DNA from: Rhizophagus sp. LPA8_4_AMF
Taxonomy: Eukaryota; Glomeromycota; Glomeromycetes; Glomerales; Glomeraceae
Assembly (NCBI GenBank): GCA_021464525.1
Contig: JADRCO010000243.1
Span: 1 to 41,411 of the forward strand
DNA: 41,411 nucleotides
Reading direction: 5' to 3'
The notes under the pieces were generated by a model. The model made no database searches, was not told the DNA's origin, and saw nothing but the letters and a program-made list of their open reading frames with translations. Position numbers and translations under genes: made by a program. Positions 22,456 through 33,209 of this stretch are shown here, piece by piece. The stretch's first letter is position 1, and the number at the start of each line of letters is the position of its first letter.

Positions 22456-22598
22456 AAAGCCGTGTTCGATCACGTGATTTTTTAAAATTCATCACCCCCT
22501 ACAGTTTACTGAGGACGAATATTTTTCGGTGTGTGAAATTTTATTTGTCACGCCTCTATTTGTCACAAAATGAAAAATCACGTGACCAACACGGCTTT
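22456..22598. mobile_element. 143-bp MITE-like foldback element with CACGTG in its ends
   Basis: The left end AAAGCCGTGTTCGATCACGT and the right end, whose reverse complement reads AAAGCCGTGTTGGTCACGTG, form inverted repeats of about 26 bp that continue into ATTTTT. CCAAACAAGG occurs on both sides (22436-22445 and 22606-22615), outside the element ends. No coding capacity. Confidence 0.8.
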
Positions 22599-22984
22599 AG
22601 ACGACCCAAACAAGGAAAGGGCCTAGACTGATCCCGTATTATTATTTATTACATAGATAATATTTGGAAATTTTTATTCGGAAAAATTTGAAAATTATCC
22701 AATTATATAGCTCATTCAAATTACTCCCACAATAACCAAAAGAAGAAGCTTCAATTACTAACGGTAATTTTATATAGTAATTTAAAATAAGCAAGTCAAA
22801 ATTTATTTAAACTAGTTAGTTAATTGGATAATTTTATTTACTTCTGAAATTCGTTTTATGTTTAGTGTTATAAATGTGATTAATTGCCGTTTTTTATTTT
22901 GTACTATTTGCAAAAGTATTGTGATACTCACAAGAAAATCATACGATCCCCCCGATCATCTGACCATTGTAAATTATATAATTA

Positions 22985-22995
22985 TATATATATAA
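22985..22995 (+). promoter_or_regulatory. TATA-like element of the BTB-TLDc gene
   Basis: TATATATATAAG lies about 65-75 bases before the ATG at 23059, the same spacing as for both UGT genes. Confidence 0.5.
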
Positions 22996-23058
22996 GTACC
23001 AAATACAACCCCTTATTTTTTCATTATATTTGTTATTAATAGTAAATAAAAAAAAAAG

Positions 23059-24549
23059 ATGTCCTCAAAATTTTGGGCCGAATTATCTAGCGATTACGAA
23101 AAACTTTTTGATTTAGAATTTGGATACGATGTTATTATTTATGCTGGAGAAGAACCAAATATCAAAGAAATTCATGCTCATTCAAACATTTTGTGTATTA
23201 GGTCGCAATATTTTCGTTCCGCATTTTCTAATGAATGGGCAGAGAGAAAAGATGGAAAATTTATTTTAAGAAAACCGAATGTTTCGAGAGATTTATTTAA
23301 TATCATTCTTAGGTAATTTATAATTATTTATGTATTAATTTTAAAAAATCTTCGAAAAAAAAAAAAAAATATACATATAATTATATGTTTATTTAAATTT
23401 AGATTTCTTTATTGCGGAAATATTGAATTAAAAAATTTACAAGGTTCTGATATATTAAAGTTGTTGGTAGCAGTAGATGAACTTAATATTCAACCATTAA
23501 TTTCTCACATTCAAGAATATTTAATTGAACATCAACCCGAATTTTTAAATAAAAATCCAACAAAACTTCTTGAAATTGCTTATCAACATGAAGTTTTTAC
23601 GGATTTGTGGGATTTTTGTCTTGACAAAATTTGCGAGGAACCTAAAATTTTATTTAATTCTGATAAATTCCTTGATTTAAAGGCTCCTTTATTAGAATTA
23701 TTGTTGAAAAGGGATGATTTAAATGCGAATGAGATTAATATTTGGGAGAATTTATTAAAATGGTGTTTTGCGCAACTTAACGTGAAGGATGATCCGAAAA
23801 AATGGAATAAAGAAGATATTCCAAAGATTGAGGACTTATTAAGCAGATTTATTCCTTTAATTAGATTTTATGATATTGAACCTAAAGATTTCTTTTACAA
23901 AGTTTATTGTTATAAAGACATCTTACCGAAGGATTTAATTTATGATCTTTTAGAATTTCATATAGTTCCTAATATGAAGCCTAAATCAAATGTAACACCT
24001 TCAAGAAAATCAAATTTAACTCTTAAACTTGATTCAACTTTAATTGAATCGGACTTTACTACTCTCTTCGCATCATGGATTGATAAAAAGGATTCTACGT
24101 ATTATAATAAAAAAAATATTCCTTACGAATTTAAGTTATTATATCGTTCAAGTAGAGATGAATTTAACGCAGCATCATTTCATAGAAATTGTAACAAGAA
24201 AGGTGCTACTATTTGGATAGCAAAAATTCAAGATTCAACACAAATAATCGGAGGTTATAATCCACTTGATTGGAGTGGAACTGGTTGGAAGAATACTTCA
24301 GATAGTTTTTTATTTAACTTTAATGATGTAAATAATATTTCTAGTGTAAAATTGGGCTATGTTTCTGATGGAAGTCGTGCAGTTTATTGTAATAGTAATT
24401 ATGGTCCTAGTATGGGTGATTTAGTTTGCTCTGATTCCAATAATTGGGAATATGATTATCTTTTTAATGGGGATTATCCTAATATAGGTATTCCAGCAAA
24501 TTTTACGGTAGAAGAATATGAAGTATTTCAAGTGATTAAAAAAACATGA
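23059..24549 (+). CDS. BTB-BACK-TLDc domain protein
   Basis: Two exons, 23059-23312 and 23403-24549, joined in phase 2 across intron 23313-23402 (GTAATT...TTTAG); 466 residues. A BTB/POZ domain occupies about residues 20-125 (YDVIIYAGE, IKEIHAHSNILCIRSQYF, FNIILRFLYCGNIELKN), BACK-type helices about 130-235, and a TLDc domain about 290-464 (FKLLYRSSRDEFNAASFHRN, IIGGYNP, FLFNF, EEYEVFQV). BTB domains dimerise and often recruit cullin-3 ubiquitin ligases; TLDc domains occur in oxidation-resistance proteins and bind the V-ATPase. This domain order forms a very large family in Rhizophagus with unknown substrates. The start follows an A-rich leader and fits the BTB start. Two dead relatives lie at 2346 and 20760. 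Confidence 0.92.
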
Positions 24550-25265
24550 TCCAAATATATATAATTATATATAGTTAATACATAGATTATAGTAATAGAT
24601 CTTAATTATAATATTAAATATTTATTTTGTTATTTATTTTTTCTTTAAGTAATTAGCGGATCTAATCTATTATACATAGAAATGAGCGTCTATCCTCAGT
24701 TCTATCAGATAAGGCGGCGGATCTCGTAATTTAGGCGCTGATTCTCATTTTTCCCTCTACAATTTAATTTGGGACTGTCTAACGCATGGGGGAATGGAGA
24801 TGTTCCTGATCAACGGAGGGTGTGATGTTAATACTTATTCTTTTAACTCCGTTAACTTTTATTATCTATTATTAATACATCAATTTATTTCACTTTAGAA
24901 AATAAACACCCTCCGAAAGGATGTGCGTTTATGATACATCGGATCGGTCCTAAGATGGTAGTTTTGTATTTATTATTGTTTAAATTATAGTATATATATG
25001 TATTTTATTATAAATTTTGTATACTACTTATGTAAAAAGAAATATAATATTTTGTTTGACGAATTATAATTTAGTCTCATGTTAAGACTGTACTTTGTGG
25101 TATCCAATGTGTAATTATTTCTTCAATTTTAGTATGATATATTATGATATACTAAATCGATCTTTATCATCTTTTTTTAATATATGCATGTATCAATAAT
25201 ATGAGAATTATCATCTTGATTGAGATGATGCGTTCATAACGTCATTATTGAGTTTGGTTAATTTC
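24550..25265. other. Intergenic region with a 10-bp inverted repeat
   Basis: CGGAGGGTGT (24814-24823) and ACACCCTCCG (24906-24915) are perfect inverted copies around an A/T-rich loop and may bound a short foldback element. The first part probably holds the 3' untranslated region of the BTB-TLDc gene. No gene seen. Confidence 0.5.
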
Positions 25266-25271
25266 ATTAAT

Positions 25272-25720
25272 TTCATCGACAATTACTTCGTGGACAATCA
25301 CTTCACCGACAAACGTTTCACTGACAGTTCAATTTGCCTATTTTTAAATTATTATTATTATTATTATTATTATTTTGCTTTTTGTTCATCACAGCTAAAA
25401 ATAATAAAAATGATAAATGATAATTGCAATAATAATAAAAATTTGAGGCTATGTACTATATATAGTAATAATTACTAAATTAGAAAATACTATAAAAAGA
25501 AAAAAATTTTTATTTTTATACGAAAGATAAAATAATATATAAAAAAAAATAAAAATTTATATTTAATTTTATAATATTTAAAATTACCGTATATGTCGAT
25601 GAGATAATCTATCGGTGAGACGATCCTGTCGGCGAAACGTTTGTCGGTGAATTGGTTATCTGTGAAATGATTGTTGGTGAAGTACTTGTCGGCGAAGTAT
25701 TATCGGTGAATTGATTGCGT
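25272..25720. repeat. Inverted pair of 15-bp minisatellite arrays
   Basis: Left arm (about 25272-25340): about four copies of a 15-mer like TTCACCGACAATCAC. Right arm (about 25595-25720): about eight copies of its reverse complement (GTCGGTGAATTGGTT, TTGGTGAAGTACTTG, CGGCGAAGTATTATC). The arms enclose about 255 bp of A/T-rich sequence with an ATT microsatellite (about 25349-25375). The layout, terminal inverted arrays of short tandem units, is that of a foldback-type transposon. The open frame over the left arm (FIDNYFVDNHFTDKRFTD) simply reflects the repeat. Confidence 0.75.
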
Positions 25721-25729
25721 CTCTTATTA

Positions 25730-27079
25730 TTGTCGCAACTTTATAAAATTTTGTCGAAACAAAAATTTCGTTATATTGAATTTGAGGGATAATGAATAAT
25801 ATTGATTGAAGTCGGTAATTTTTTTTCTAAAATATTCGGGGATTAATATTCGGGGAATTCTAGTCACTTGTATTAATTTTTATGTTGCGGTAAATCGACA
25901 ATTCGACATAGTGCCTAATATTTATTAACTTTATATTACTTGTAATTTACACATATACAGTCAAAATATAATAAATTTTAAAAGCTATATAGTCTCCTAG
26001 CTAAAAATTGAGAGAAAAAATCCCTCAAAAGATTTTTAACGTGTAAATATATATTAATTGTATTATCTTTTTTGGTACCATTATGCACATTTACTAGGCA
26101 TAATGCGGCCACGTATAGTGTAACTCTACTGCATAAATGAATTTCCTTTAGCAGAAATATCATATTTACAATAATATGTCGCTAGTTTGAACCATTTTTT
26201 CATGTGATTTTTAAAAATTTTTTGATCTAAATTTTTGAAGATATGGGTTTAATTACTTATGAATCGAATTTTAATAGATAAAGTCTTATTAAGCTTATAA
26301 AAATTTTCTTTACAAAGTTTTTGCATGTGTTTATCAATTGCATTATCACTAGATACAAGATTTCTAAAAAATATCATATCGGCCAGCGATGAATGATTAA
26401 CACCGGTAAGTTATGAGCTTTAGCAATTCCCTTTCTTGTAGTAACGGTTTGCGATTCGTTTGTTTTTAAATGCTTCAAATTGAGAGATAAAAGTTAAATT
26501 AAATAAATTAAAAAATAATTTTAAATTTTTTTAAGGTATCCAAGAAACAAAATGAGTGGATAAGCATTCCTCGAACTCTTAGACTCCTTAGCACTTGCTT
26601 ATAGCGCTCCTGTCAAGCCAGAAGCTTGGGTACTAAACACATGAAGGTGTTCTATGCATTAATTTCTGATTCTTCTAAATAAAACAATTTATATCACTTC
26701 GTATTGCTTTATAATAAAAATGTTGTTTGTTACATACCTCATTTCTTTTAGTATTATGTACATATATTATCTATCAAATTGTTAACCATTTCAACTTATT
26801 TTTTGTTTTCTGAGTAATTCGGATAATTACAAAATCCTATATTTTGTGTCGAATTGCTAATTTCATTAATTTCTTGAATAATCAAATTTTTGAACCCTTG
26901 TATAGGTGTTTTACATCCAGTGTAATTGGTAATATTTATTAAATAATGGCGTTAAATTTTTCCTAATGTAATAAGTTATCATCTACACGCGTTTTCTGAA
27001 GAGAAAATTTAGAATAAATTAGTTCAGTACTACTAAAAAGGAATCGCTTTATTAATAATTAACATTTCTCCTATTTGTG
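25730..27079. other. Intergenic region with a faint minus-strand coding relic
   Basis: No intact gene. On the minus strand at about 26430-26260 the reading NHSSLADMIFFRNLVSSDNA, followed by IDKHMQKLCKENF, stays open to a stop and has coding-like composition, but no domain was recognised. The remainder is A/T-rich. Confidence 0.3.
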
Positions 27080-28190
27080 ATCCCCATTCTAGAGAAAAAA
27101 GTCGCTGATCATGCTGAGTAAGATGTAGTTTATGCACAAGCTTCACTTAAGCACACGTGATAATCGTGTCATTAATCGGTACGGTATGTTGTGATACGTG
27201 TGGTTTATTCTATGATCTTCTCCTAATTTATATTCAATCAAATATCCAACTACTATATCAGGAATGTCAACTTTTCACGAATCTATATAACTTTTTGACT
27301 CCCTAAAATTATATATAACTTCCTTTTTAGGGGAACAAATTTCCGTTTATGTCTTGGTCATTCTTAAAACTTCCTCTACTAGTGCTTCATTAGTTAATTG
27401 AACATCGTTCGAACTTACAAACTCTATACCGATTGTACTATAATTCACGTTGTATTTGATTAAACGATCCTGATAAGGTATTTTCCAATATGATTATACG
27501 AAGATTATTACTATTGTGTTTGCCTTTTCAGTCAATCTATTCCACTGGTGTTTTTGTATGTTCACTCGATTCGGCTTTCGCATTTGACGCGTCGTTGGCG
27601 TACTGCGGCACATCTGATTATACCTCCTCTTCTATGTCGCTTCAACATCTTCGTACTAGAACCACATTCCGAACCCTTCAGTGATGTAATTCTTAGCTTT
27701 ATTGAAGCATCCATCGTCCATGGTCGTTAAGGTACTGTTTTGTCGATATAACATGGTGGGACGGCTTAATTCATTAGCGAGTTTTGCTGCTCTTTTGGCT
27801 GTTTTTATAGTTTTCTTATATTACTTTCATTTTCTGAGTGATTGGTTTCTATTTGTTCGATAGACATACTTGTTATTAATTTGTTTTCATATTTCATGTT
27901 TTTCTAGCACCCCTTCAGCTTTTATAGTCCGTATATTTTTGCAACGTTCAGACTAAAGAGGAATCATATAACCGATACCCATGTTTCATATATATTTAAT
28001 AAGGACGTTAGCGAGGTCTATTTTTTTTTTGCTCTATAACCTGTCTCACGTAATTTAGTATTCCTTTCGTCTTCTTTTTTAACGTCGAAATTTTCTAGGT
28101 ATAAAGCGTCTTCTATCGATATTTGTACGCCCATTTTTCTTATTCTGATCCAACCAAATATATTATCATTATTCCATTTTTCATTATCTA
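27080..28190 (-). pseudogene. Relic of an unidentified multi-frame gene
   Basis: On the minus strand, coding-like pieces follow each other: GWIRIRKMGVQISIEDALYL and ENFDVKKEDERNTKLRETGY (about 28165-28035), TAKRAAKLANELSRPTMLYR followed by QNSTLTTMDDGCFNKAKNYI (about 27805-27690), NYSTIGIEFVSSNDVQLTNE (about 27445-27385), ICSPKKEVIYNFRES and VDIPDIVVGYLIEYKLGEDH (about 27275-27215). Frameshifts and stops separate them. The region is less A/T-rich than its flanks. I do not recognise the family. A transposon- or retroelement-derived protein is one possibility; a decayed host gene is another. Confidence 0.45.
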
Positions 28191-28994
28191 TGGTATAAAA
28201 TTCATTTTTAGATTATATATTTTATCATTTTGTATTTTAAAAAAAATTTGTTTAAATTACGATAGAATAAAGTAGGTATCAGGTGGTTTGGTTTTTTTTT
28301 TGTTTTATTATATACAGTACTGTATTATTAAATTTCAAACAATATATAATATAAAATAAAATTCTTATTTATGCTTAAATTGTATTACCTGTTACAAAAA
28401 CAACCATACCGACCAATCAAAAATTTTATCAAAAATGGGTATAAATTGGACAAAAAAAAAAAAAACCTCGCATCATTTCCCTTTCTCATTTTCTTCCTTT
28501 TGAAGCCACGTAATAAAGGTTCTCGCCATCTATATTTTAAAGAGAAATTACTTTATTAATATTAATAAAATATTATTCCGCATAAAGTTTCACGTGAACA
28601 TAGTTATGACCTCTGTGTCGTCGTCTCCTGTGAGCTTTTCATTATTTTTTCTAATTTACTGTATATATTCTTATTAACCACTTTTTCTCATTGATACAAC
28701 CTTTTTACTTTATTTTTTACTTTACTAATAGAACGGTGCTAACAAACCTAACAAACCCTGGTTTTGTACAAACGAACGCCTACGCTGGGAGTTTTTTAGT
28801 AAAGGACAAAAGAGGACTTTTCCCTCACGCGCTAACGAGATTAACAAACTACAAGAAACATTTCAAAGACCGGAAGATTCAACAATGCAAGTACACCAAC
28901 AGTTATTATGAAATAGGTTGCATGTATAGAAAAGTTCTACTAGCTGATATAAACTTTTTTTTACAGTGCGAGAAACAAAAAACCAATTAAAACA
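28191..28994. promoter_or_regulatory. Upstream region and probable 5' leader of the PWWP gene
   Basis: Contains CACGTG (28591-28596) and, just before the start codon, a strong acceptor-like TTTTTTTTACAG ending at about 28966. This suggests that the leader is spliced. An open frame at 28691-28990 (about 99 codons) runs through this leader in another phase and lacks recognisable domains; it is probably untranslated. Confidence 0.35.
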
Positions 28995-31394
28995 ATGAAA
29001 ATGAAACGTAGAATGACTAGAAAACAAAAAAGTAGAAATACGAAAACCGAAGAAGAAAGCGAAACTAATACAATAAAAATGCAAATTGACAATGACGGAC
29101 AATACGTCGAACTAGAAAACATTCAATTAGAGGAAGATCATATAATGGAAGGTGAATCACTTGAACCGGAACCTTCTTTGCATGACTCTCCGGAACTTGT
29201 TATTGCCTCTCCTGACTCGGAAGAAACCTCTAAAAAATTGAAAGATGAGAATAATTCCGAAGAAGAATTACAACAACCAGAAGAGAATAACGAGGTAGTT
29301 AAAAGTGAAGATGATAACGATATAGACGAGGGAGGAGGTAATTCAATTTATAATAAGATATTAATTTGTTTAAATATTTATTAAGATTGTAAATATTGTA
29401 AATTAAGTAATCGTTACTCGTAAATTTACACGGAGCACAAGAAGGCCTAGGGTAATCATCACACCTAAAAAACAACAGACGCGAAAGTCTCAACGTAAAT
29501 CAACAAGAGGGTCAACAAAGGGTTGGGAGTCGGAATATGAGTTTAAAGGTCGAGATATTGTATTTGGTATGGTTATTTAGAATACTTCACGAAGCAAGTT
29601 TAGAATTGCTCTCTAACTCGAATTATTGCGATTTAATTTTATGCAGTTGATCCACTAGATGATAAAGCTGAATTTTGGTGGCCGGCAATGGTACAGATTA
29701 ATAATCTATATTTGGATTGTATAACCAATGTTACTTATAATTTTTTAAAAAACTAGATTGTCCCCAACGACGAAATCGATGAGTCGATGGATGTTGATGG
29801 AAAACTAGAAGAAAACTTACTTGCAGGAAAATATCTTGTAAGATATTTTGAAGATATGACATAGTATGTATCAGGTTTTACACGTTATTTGCATTCTTAT
29901 AAGTATTATCGCAATGCTGACTAATTATTAATGTGAAGCTCGGTGGTCGAATATAAAGGTCTGAAACATTTTATTACAGATGCAGAACCCTTTCTTACAT
30001 TTAAAAATACTTGCGACAAATTTTCAAATCACATTGGAGTTCGTAGGGCCTTGACATGTAAAACGAAAGGAGAACCTAATAAAGCTTTTAAGTGGGATTA
30101 TTGGAAAAGACCGTTGTGGGAGAGTCAAGAATCTACCATAGTCACAACTACAACGCCATCCACTAAGAGAACAAGAAGTACATCTAAAGGTGGATCAAAA
30201 TCGGAAAAAAATAAATCATCAGTGCGTCGTAATAGCTCATCAACAAAGAGCAGATCGTCAATAAATAGTGGGAACCATAGTTCTCAAGAAGGCGCACCAT
30301 CCGAAGAAGAGGACACTGTAAATAATTGTATAGCAAGTCCACCAACATTAGGTCGTAGGCGAAAATCTGAGACGGAAAATATTGATTCTCAGGATTCTCA
30401 GAATTCTCAGGACTTGCAGGATTCCCAGTCTAATAGTGGCACAACAAAAGATAATATAGAGATGGAAATTGTGGAGATTAATAAAAGTCCAAAAAGAAGA
30501 CACAGCAGCCTAACAGATAAATCTGATGAAGGAGAAGAGAGTTCTAATTTGAGAAGTCGGAAAATTAAGCGTGTTTCTACGGGTAAATCAATGGACGAAG
30601 AACCTACGATTCCTTCACCCTCATCGCCTAATACAGAGCCTGCTAAGGTTGAAACATTGATAGAAAATACTATGGAAATAAAAGAAACTATAATCGAAAC
30701 GTCGACAGAAAATAATAACGAACGAACTGAAATTGAAACGTTGATGAAAGAGAATTACGAACAAACTATAATTGAACCGTTAACGGAAAAGAACGACGAT
30801 CCAACTATAGTTGAAACGTTGACAGAAAAAAATAACGAACCAATTATAATTGAAACGTCGACGGAAGACAACAACGAACCAATTATCATTGAAACATCGG
30901 CAGAAAGTAACAACGAACCGTCGATAGAAATTATGGAGGATGACAATGTTCCATCTTCAACACCGTTGACCTCACCTCCCTTGACTGTTGAAGAGTTGAG
31001 CGAAACCGTTCAAATAAACATATCCAGTTTTAAATTCGATGATCTTTCATTGGATGCAGAAACAAGGGAAAAAATGTATGATGAAGCTGAAGAAAAACTA
31101 AGATCTTTAATGAAAGAATGGCGTGCTATTAATAGAAACCTTCGTAAGATAGAAAAAGATTTATCGACTAAAAAGGCAAGAAAATCGAGAAATAATGAAG
31201 AGCTAGGGGATGTTGACATTGATACGGAAGATGAGAGAGACGTAGAACTGGTAGATTCAAGTGATAACGAAAATAACCATGAAGATGGCGAAGAACGTGA
31301 GGATGAAGAGGAAATCCAAGTAATTACCCGAAGTAAAAAAGTAAATGAAGATTCTAGGGTATCAAAGAGCAAACACATAATGAAAAAAATATAG
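28995..31394 (+). CDS. PWWP-domain chromatin-associated protein
   Basis: Five exons: 28995-29337, 29408-29566, 29647-29690, 29757-29863 and 29939-31394; 2109 nt, 702 residues, all junctions in frame. Start: an in-frame stop lies just upstream of Met 28995. Residues 1-115 are basic then acidic and disordered, followed by a basic stretch (about 125-145). The PWWP domain spans about 155-235: GRDIVF, WWPAM (178-182), GKYLVRYFEDMTYSVVEYK, FLTFKN. PWWP domains bind nucleosomes bearing methylated H3K36 and DNA. Then come a Ser/Lys-rich linker, six to seven 13-residue repeats (about 455-547), a Leu-rich helical segment (about 597-640, EEKLRSLMKEWRAINRNLRK) and an acidic tail. The helical C-terminal part recalls cofactor-binding regions of PWWP co-activators, but this is not established. 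Probably nuclear. Confidence 0.88.
30648..30925 (+). repeat. 39-bp coding minisatellite (13-residue repeat)
   Basis: Within the PWWP gene, units of 13 codons read like ETIIETSTENNNE, QTIIEPLTEKNDD, PTIVETLTEKNNE and PIIIETSTEDNNE. About six to seven copies preserve the reading frame. The last two full copies are the most alike, as expected of ongoing unit duplication. Confidence 0.85.
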
Positions 31395-32377
31395 TGTAAT
31401 ATGTTTTCAATTTTATTTGAGTACTTTTATTATATTAAAAATGTGTATTTCTTTAAACATTGTATATCAATTGTGAATGAGAATTTAATTCAAATGTAAC
31501 TATATTATTATAATTTGTGAAAAGCGGTTTCATTTCGGCTCGAATTTAACAATTATAATAATTATAATATATTTTCATAAAACGTAAACAATTCTTTTTA
31601 TGTTGAGATTACAAGTACAAAATTTAAATGTAGCAATCATTATTATTTAATAAACGGGAAAAAATATTGCAAATGAAATATAAGATCAGTCGTGAGAACC
31701 ATATGAATATTCTCAATTCACGACAATGTGATCATATTATCCGTAGTAGTTAGTATAAAAACTTCATGAACTGATGAACAGTATATAACATTTGTTCTCG
31801 AGACTTCTCACTAGTACTTAATATATTTATGTATTAATAATAAAATCCTCGATGATTTTCATGGATAGCGACTAATCTTTTCTGATTTTATTGAGTTTCA
31901 CTGTTTTCTATTGATTTCAAAATCGATCTTTAAATTATGTAAAATGAGATCCTGGTTGGTGAAACCTTTTATCCGTCTCAAATAAAACAAAAAAACTAAT
32001 TAAACTTACCTTCGCATCATCGATCCAACCTCCTAAACGAGAGTAAATTTGAAATATAATCCGTCTTTTCTCATTATTGTTAAGCACTTAAGTGTCATTG
32101 CACTACATAAGTATATTGATATCAATAATTCTGATCATGAAAGAAAAGAGTAGACAGCATATCGCTATTTTGATCAATTTGTGAAATCTTTGTAAAACCA
32201 TCACGTTTATAATTGGTATAGCGACACAGACACGTACATAACATACTTTTCTTGTTGCTATTGCATTTTTTGGCTCTTCTCTAGCGACTTCACTAAAGCT
32301 TGTTTTAAGTCTTCTCTAAGCAATTACGCAATTATCTCAGCCTCCATGAATTATATAGCCATTACCGCTTGCTAATC
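31395..32377. other. Intergenic region
   Basis: No gene supported. It contains the 3' end of the PWWP transcript and a hairpin GTCGTGAGAA...TTCTCAATTCACGAC (about 31689-31724). Confidence 0.45.
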
Positions 32378-32455
32378 CTTCTTTTTTCTTCCCTTCTTTT
32401 CTATCTCGTTCTCTCTCCCTCTTCCCCTTCCCCTTTCCCTTTCTCTTTTCTCAGA
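32378..32455 (+). repeat. Pyrimidine-rich tract
   Basis: About 75 bases of almost pure C/T (CTCTCTCCCTCTTCCCCTTC) ending CTCAG. It could be a promoter CT-box of the kind found before active fungal genes, or a very strong splice acceptor. The following sequence opens ATG at about 32465 (MLLHLLHLNVCDQ) and meets GGTAGC, a weak donor. Confidence 0.5.
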
Positions 32456-32542
32456 TCCTAACCAATGTTGCTGCACCTGCTGCACCTCAACGTTTGTGAT
32501 CAGGTAGCAACAAGTCTTTTTAAGAGTTAGCTAAGTCAGTAG

Positions 32543-32863
32543 ATAGTAATATATTACATAAGCCGTAAATCGAATGTTTTTCAAAAAGCTCGAGCACATG
32601 TTCTTATCAATAATAAACCCGTTTCCGTATTTAATTGCTTTATCGATAAAATCCATTTGTTACGACCTAATTTATCACCTAGACGCCTCTTACAAGCGAA
32701 TGTTAAGTTACTAAAAAAGTTACAAGCATCAAATATTAAAAAATATATAAAACAAAACAAGCGAAAAATAATGATCTCTTTTCTATTATTCCTTTCGATT
32801 AAATCTCAATTCGATGAGCTTACAATTCAAAACCATAGTACCTATTACCGTATTTTAGGCTGA
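32543..32863 (+). CDS. Hypothetical open frame, possible exon or relic
   Basis: An open frame of about 106 codons without an ATG near its start: SNVFQKARAHVLINNKPVSV, then DKIHLLRPNLSPRRLLQANV and KLLKKLQASNIKKYIKQNK. This is long for chance in such A/T-rich DNA. KARAHVLINNKPV loosely recalls an S4-type RNA-binding loop, but that is not firm. It lies about 90 bp after the pyrimidine tract and could be an internal exon of a small gene or a decayed one. Confidence 0.25.
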   Translation: MVIYYISRKSNVFQKARAHVLINNKPVSVFNCFIDKIHLLRPNLSPRRLLQANVKLLKKLQASNIKKYIKQNKRKIMISFLLFLSIKSQFDELTIQNHSTYYRILG

Positions 32864-33209
32864 AATCCTTGGATCTTATGGTATGTGAACGAATTTCACT
32901 TGTACCAGCTGGTCAATACCAACGAATACATGCCAAATTGTGTTCCGTTTGTTCATTTGACAAGTCGACTGTACGCTTGAGTGCATTTTTTTTCGTGAAT
33001 TCTTTTTTTTTTGAAAGAGCAGTAGTTTATTTTGTTAAATAATAAACTAATTTTATATAAATTAACATTACTTTATATAAATTATAACATTTGTATAAAA
33101 TGTTAAGAAATTGATCTAATTTTTATTGATTAAGAATTTCAAGAATTTTGAAAAAAAAAAAAAAAAATATAATTTCTATCAATATGCTTTTTGTATATAT
33201 CGATGTCTA

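Noticed and set aside
25248-25478. 76-codon frame with FIDNYFVDNHFTDKRFTD repeats
   Set aside because: The repeated peptide is a by-product of the 15-bp minisatellite and is followed by a poly-Tyr run from an ATT microsatellite.
27490-27730. Two overlapping plus-strand frames of about 60 codons
   Set aside because: The minus strand reads as a longer, more protein-like relic across the same bases; the plus frames are its shadows.
28691-28990. 99-codon frame upstream of the PWWP start
   Set aside because: Lies in a different phase from the PWWP frame, spans a strong splice acceptor and has no recognisable domain; more likely leader sequence.
30755-31378. Minus-strand open frames over the PWWP gene
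   Set aside because: Ser/Val-rich shadows produced by the acidic repeats and coiled segment of the sense gene.
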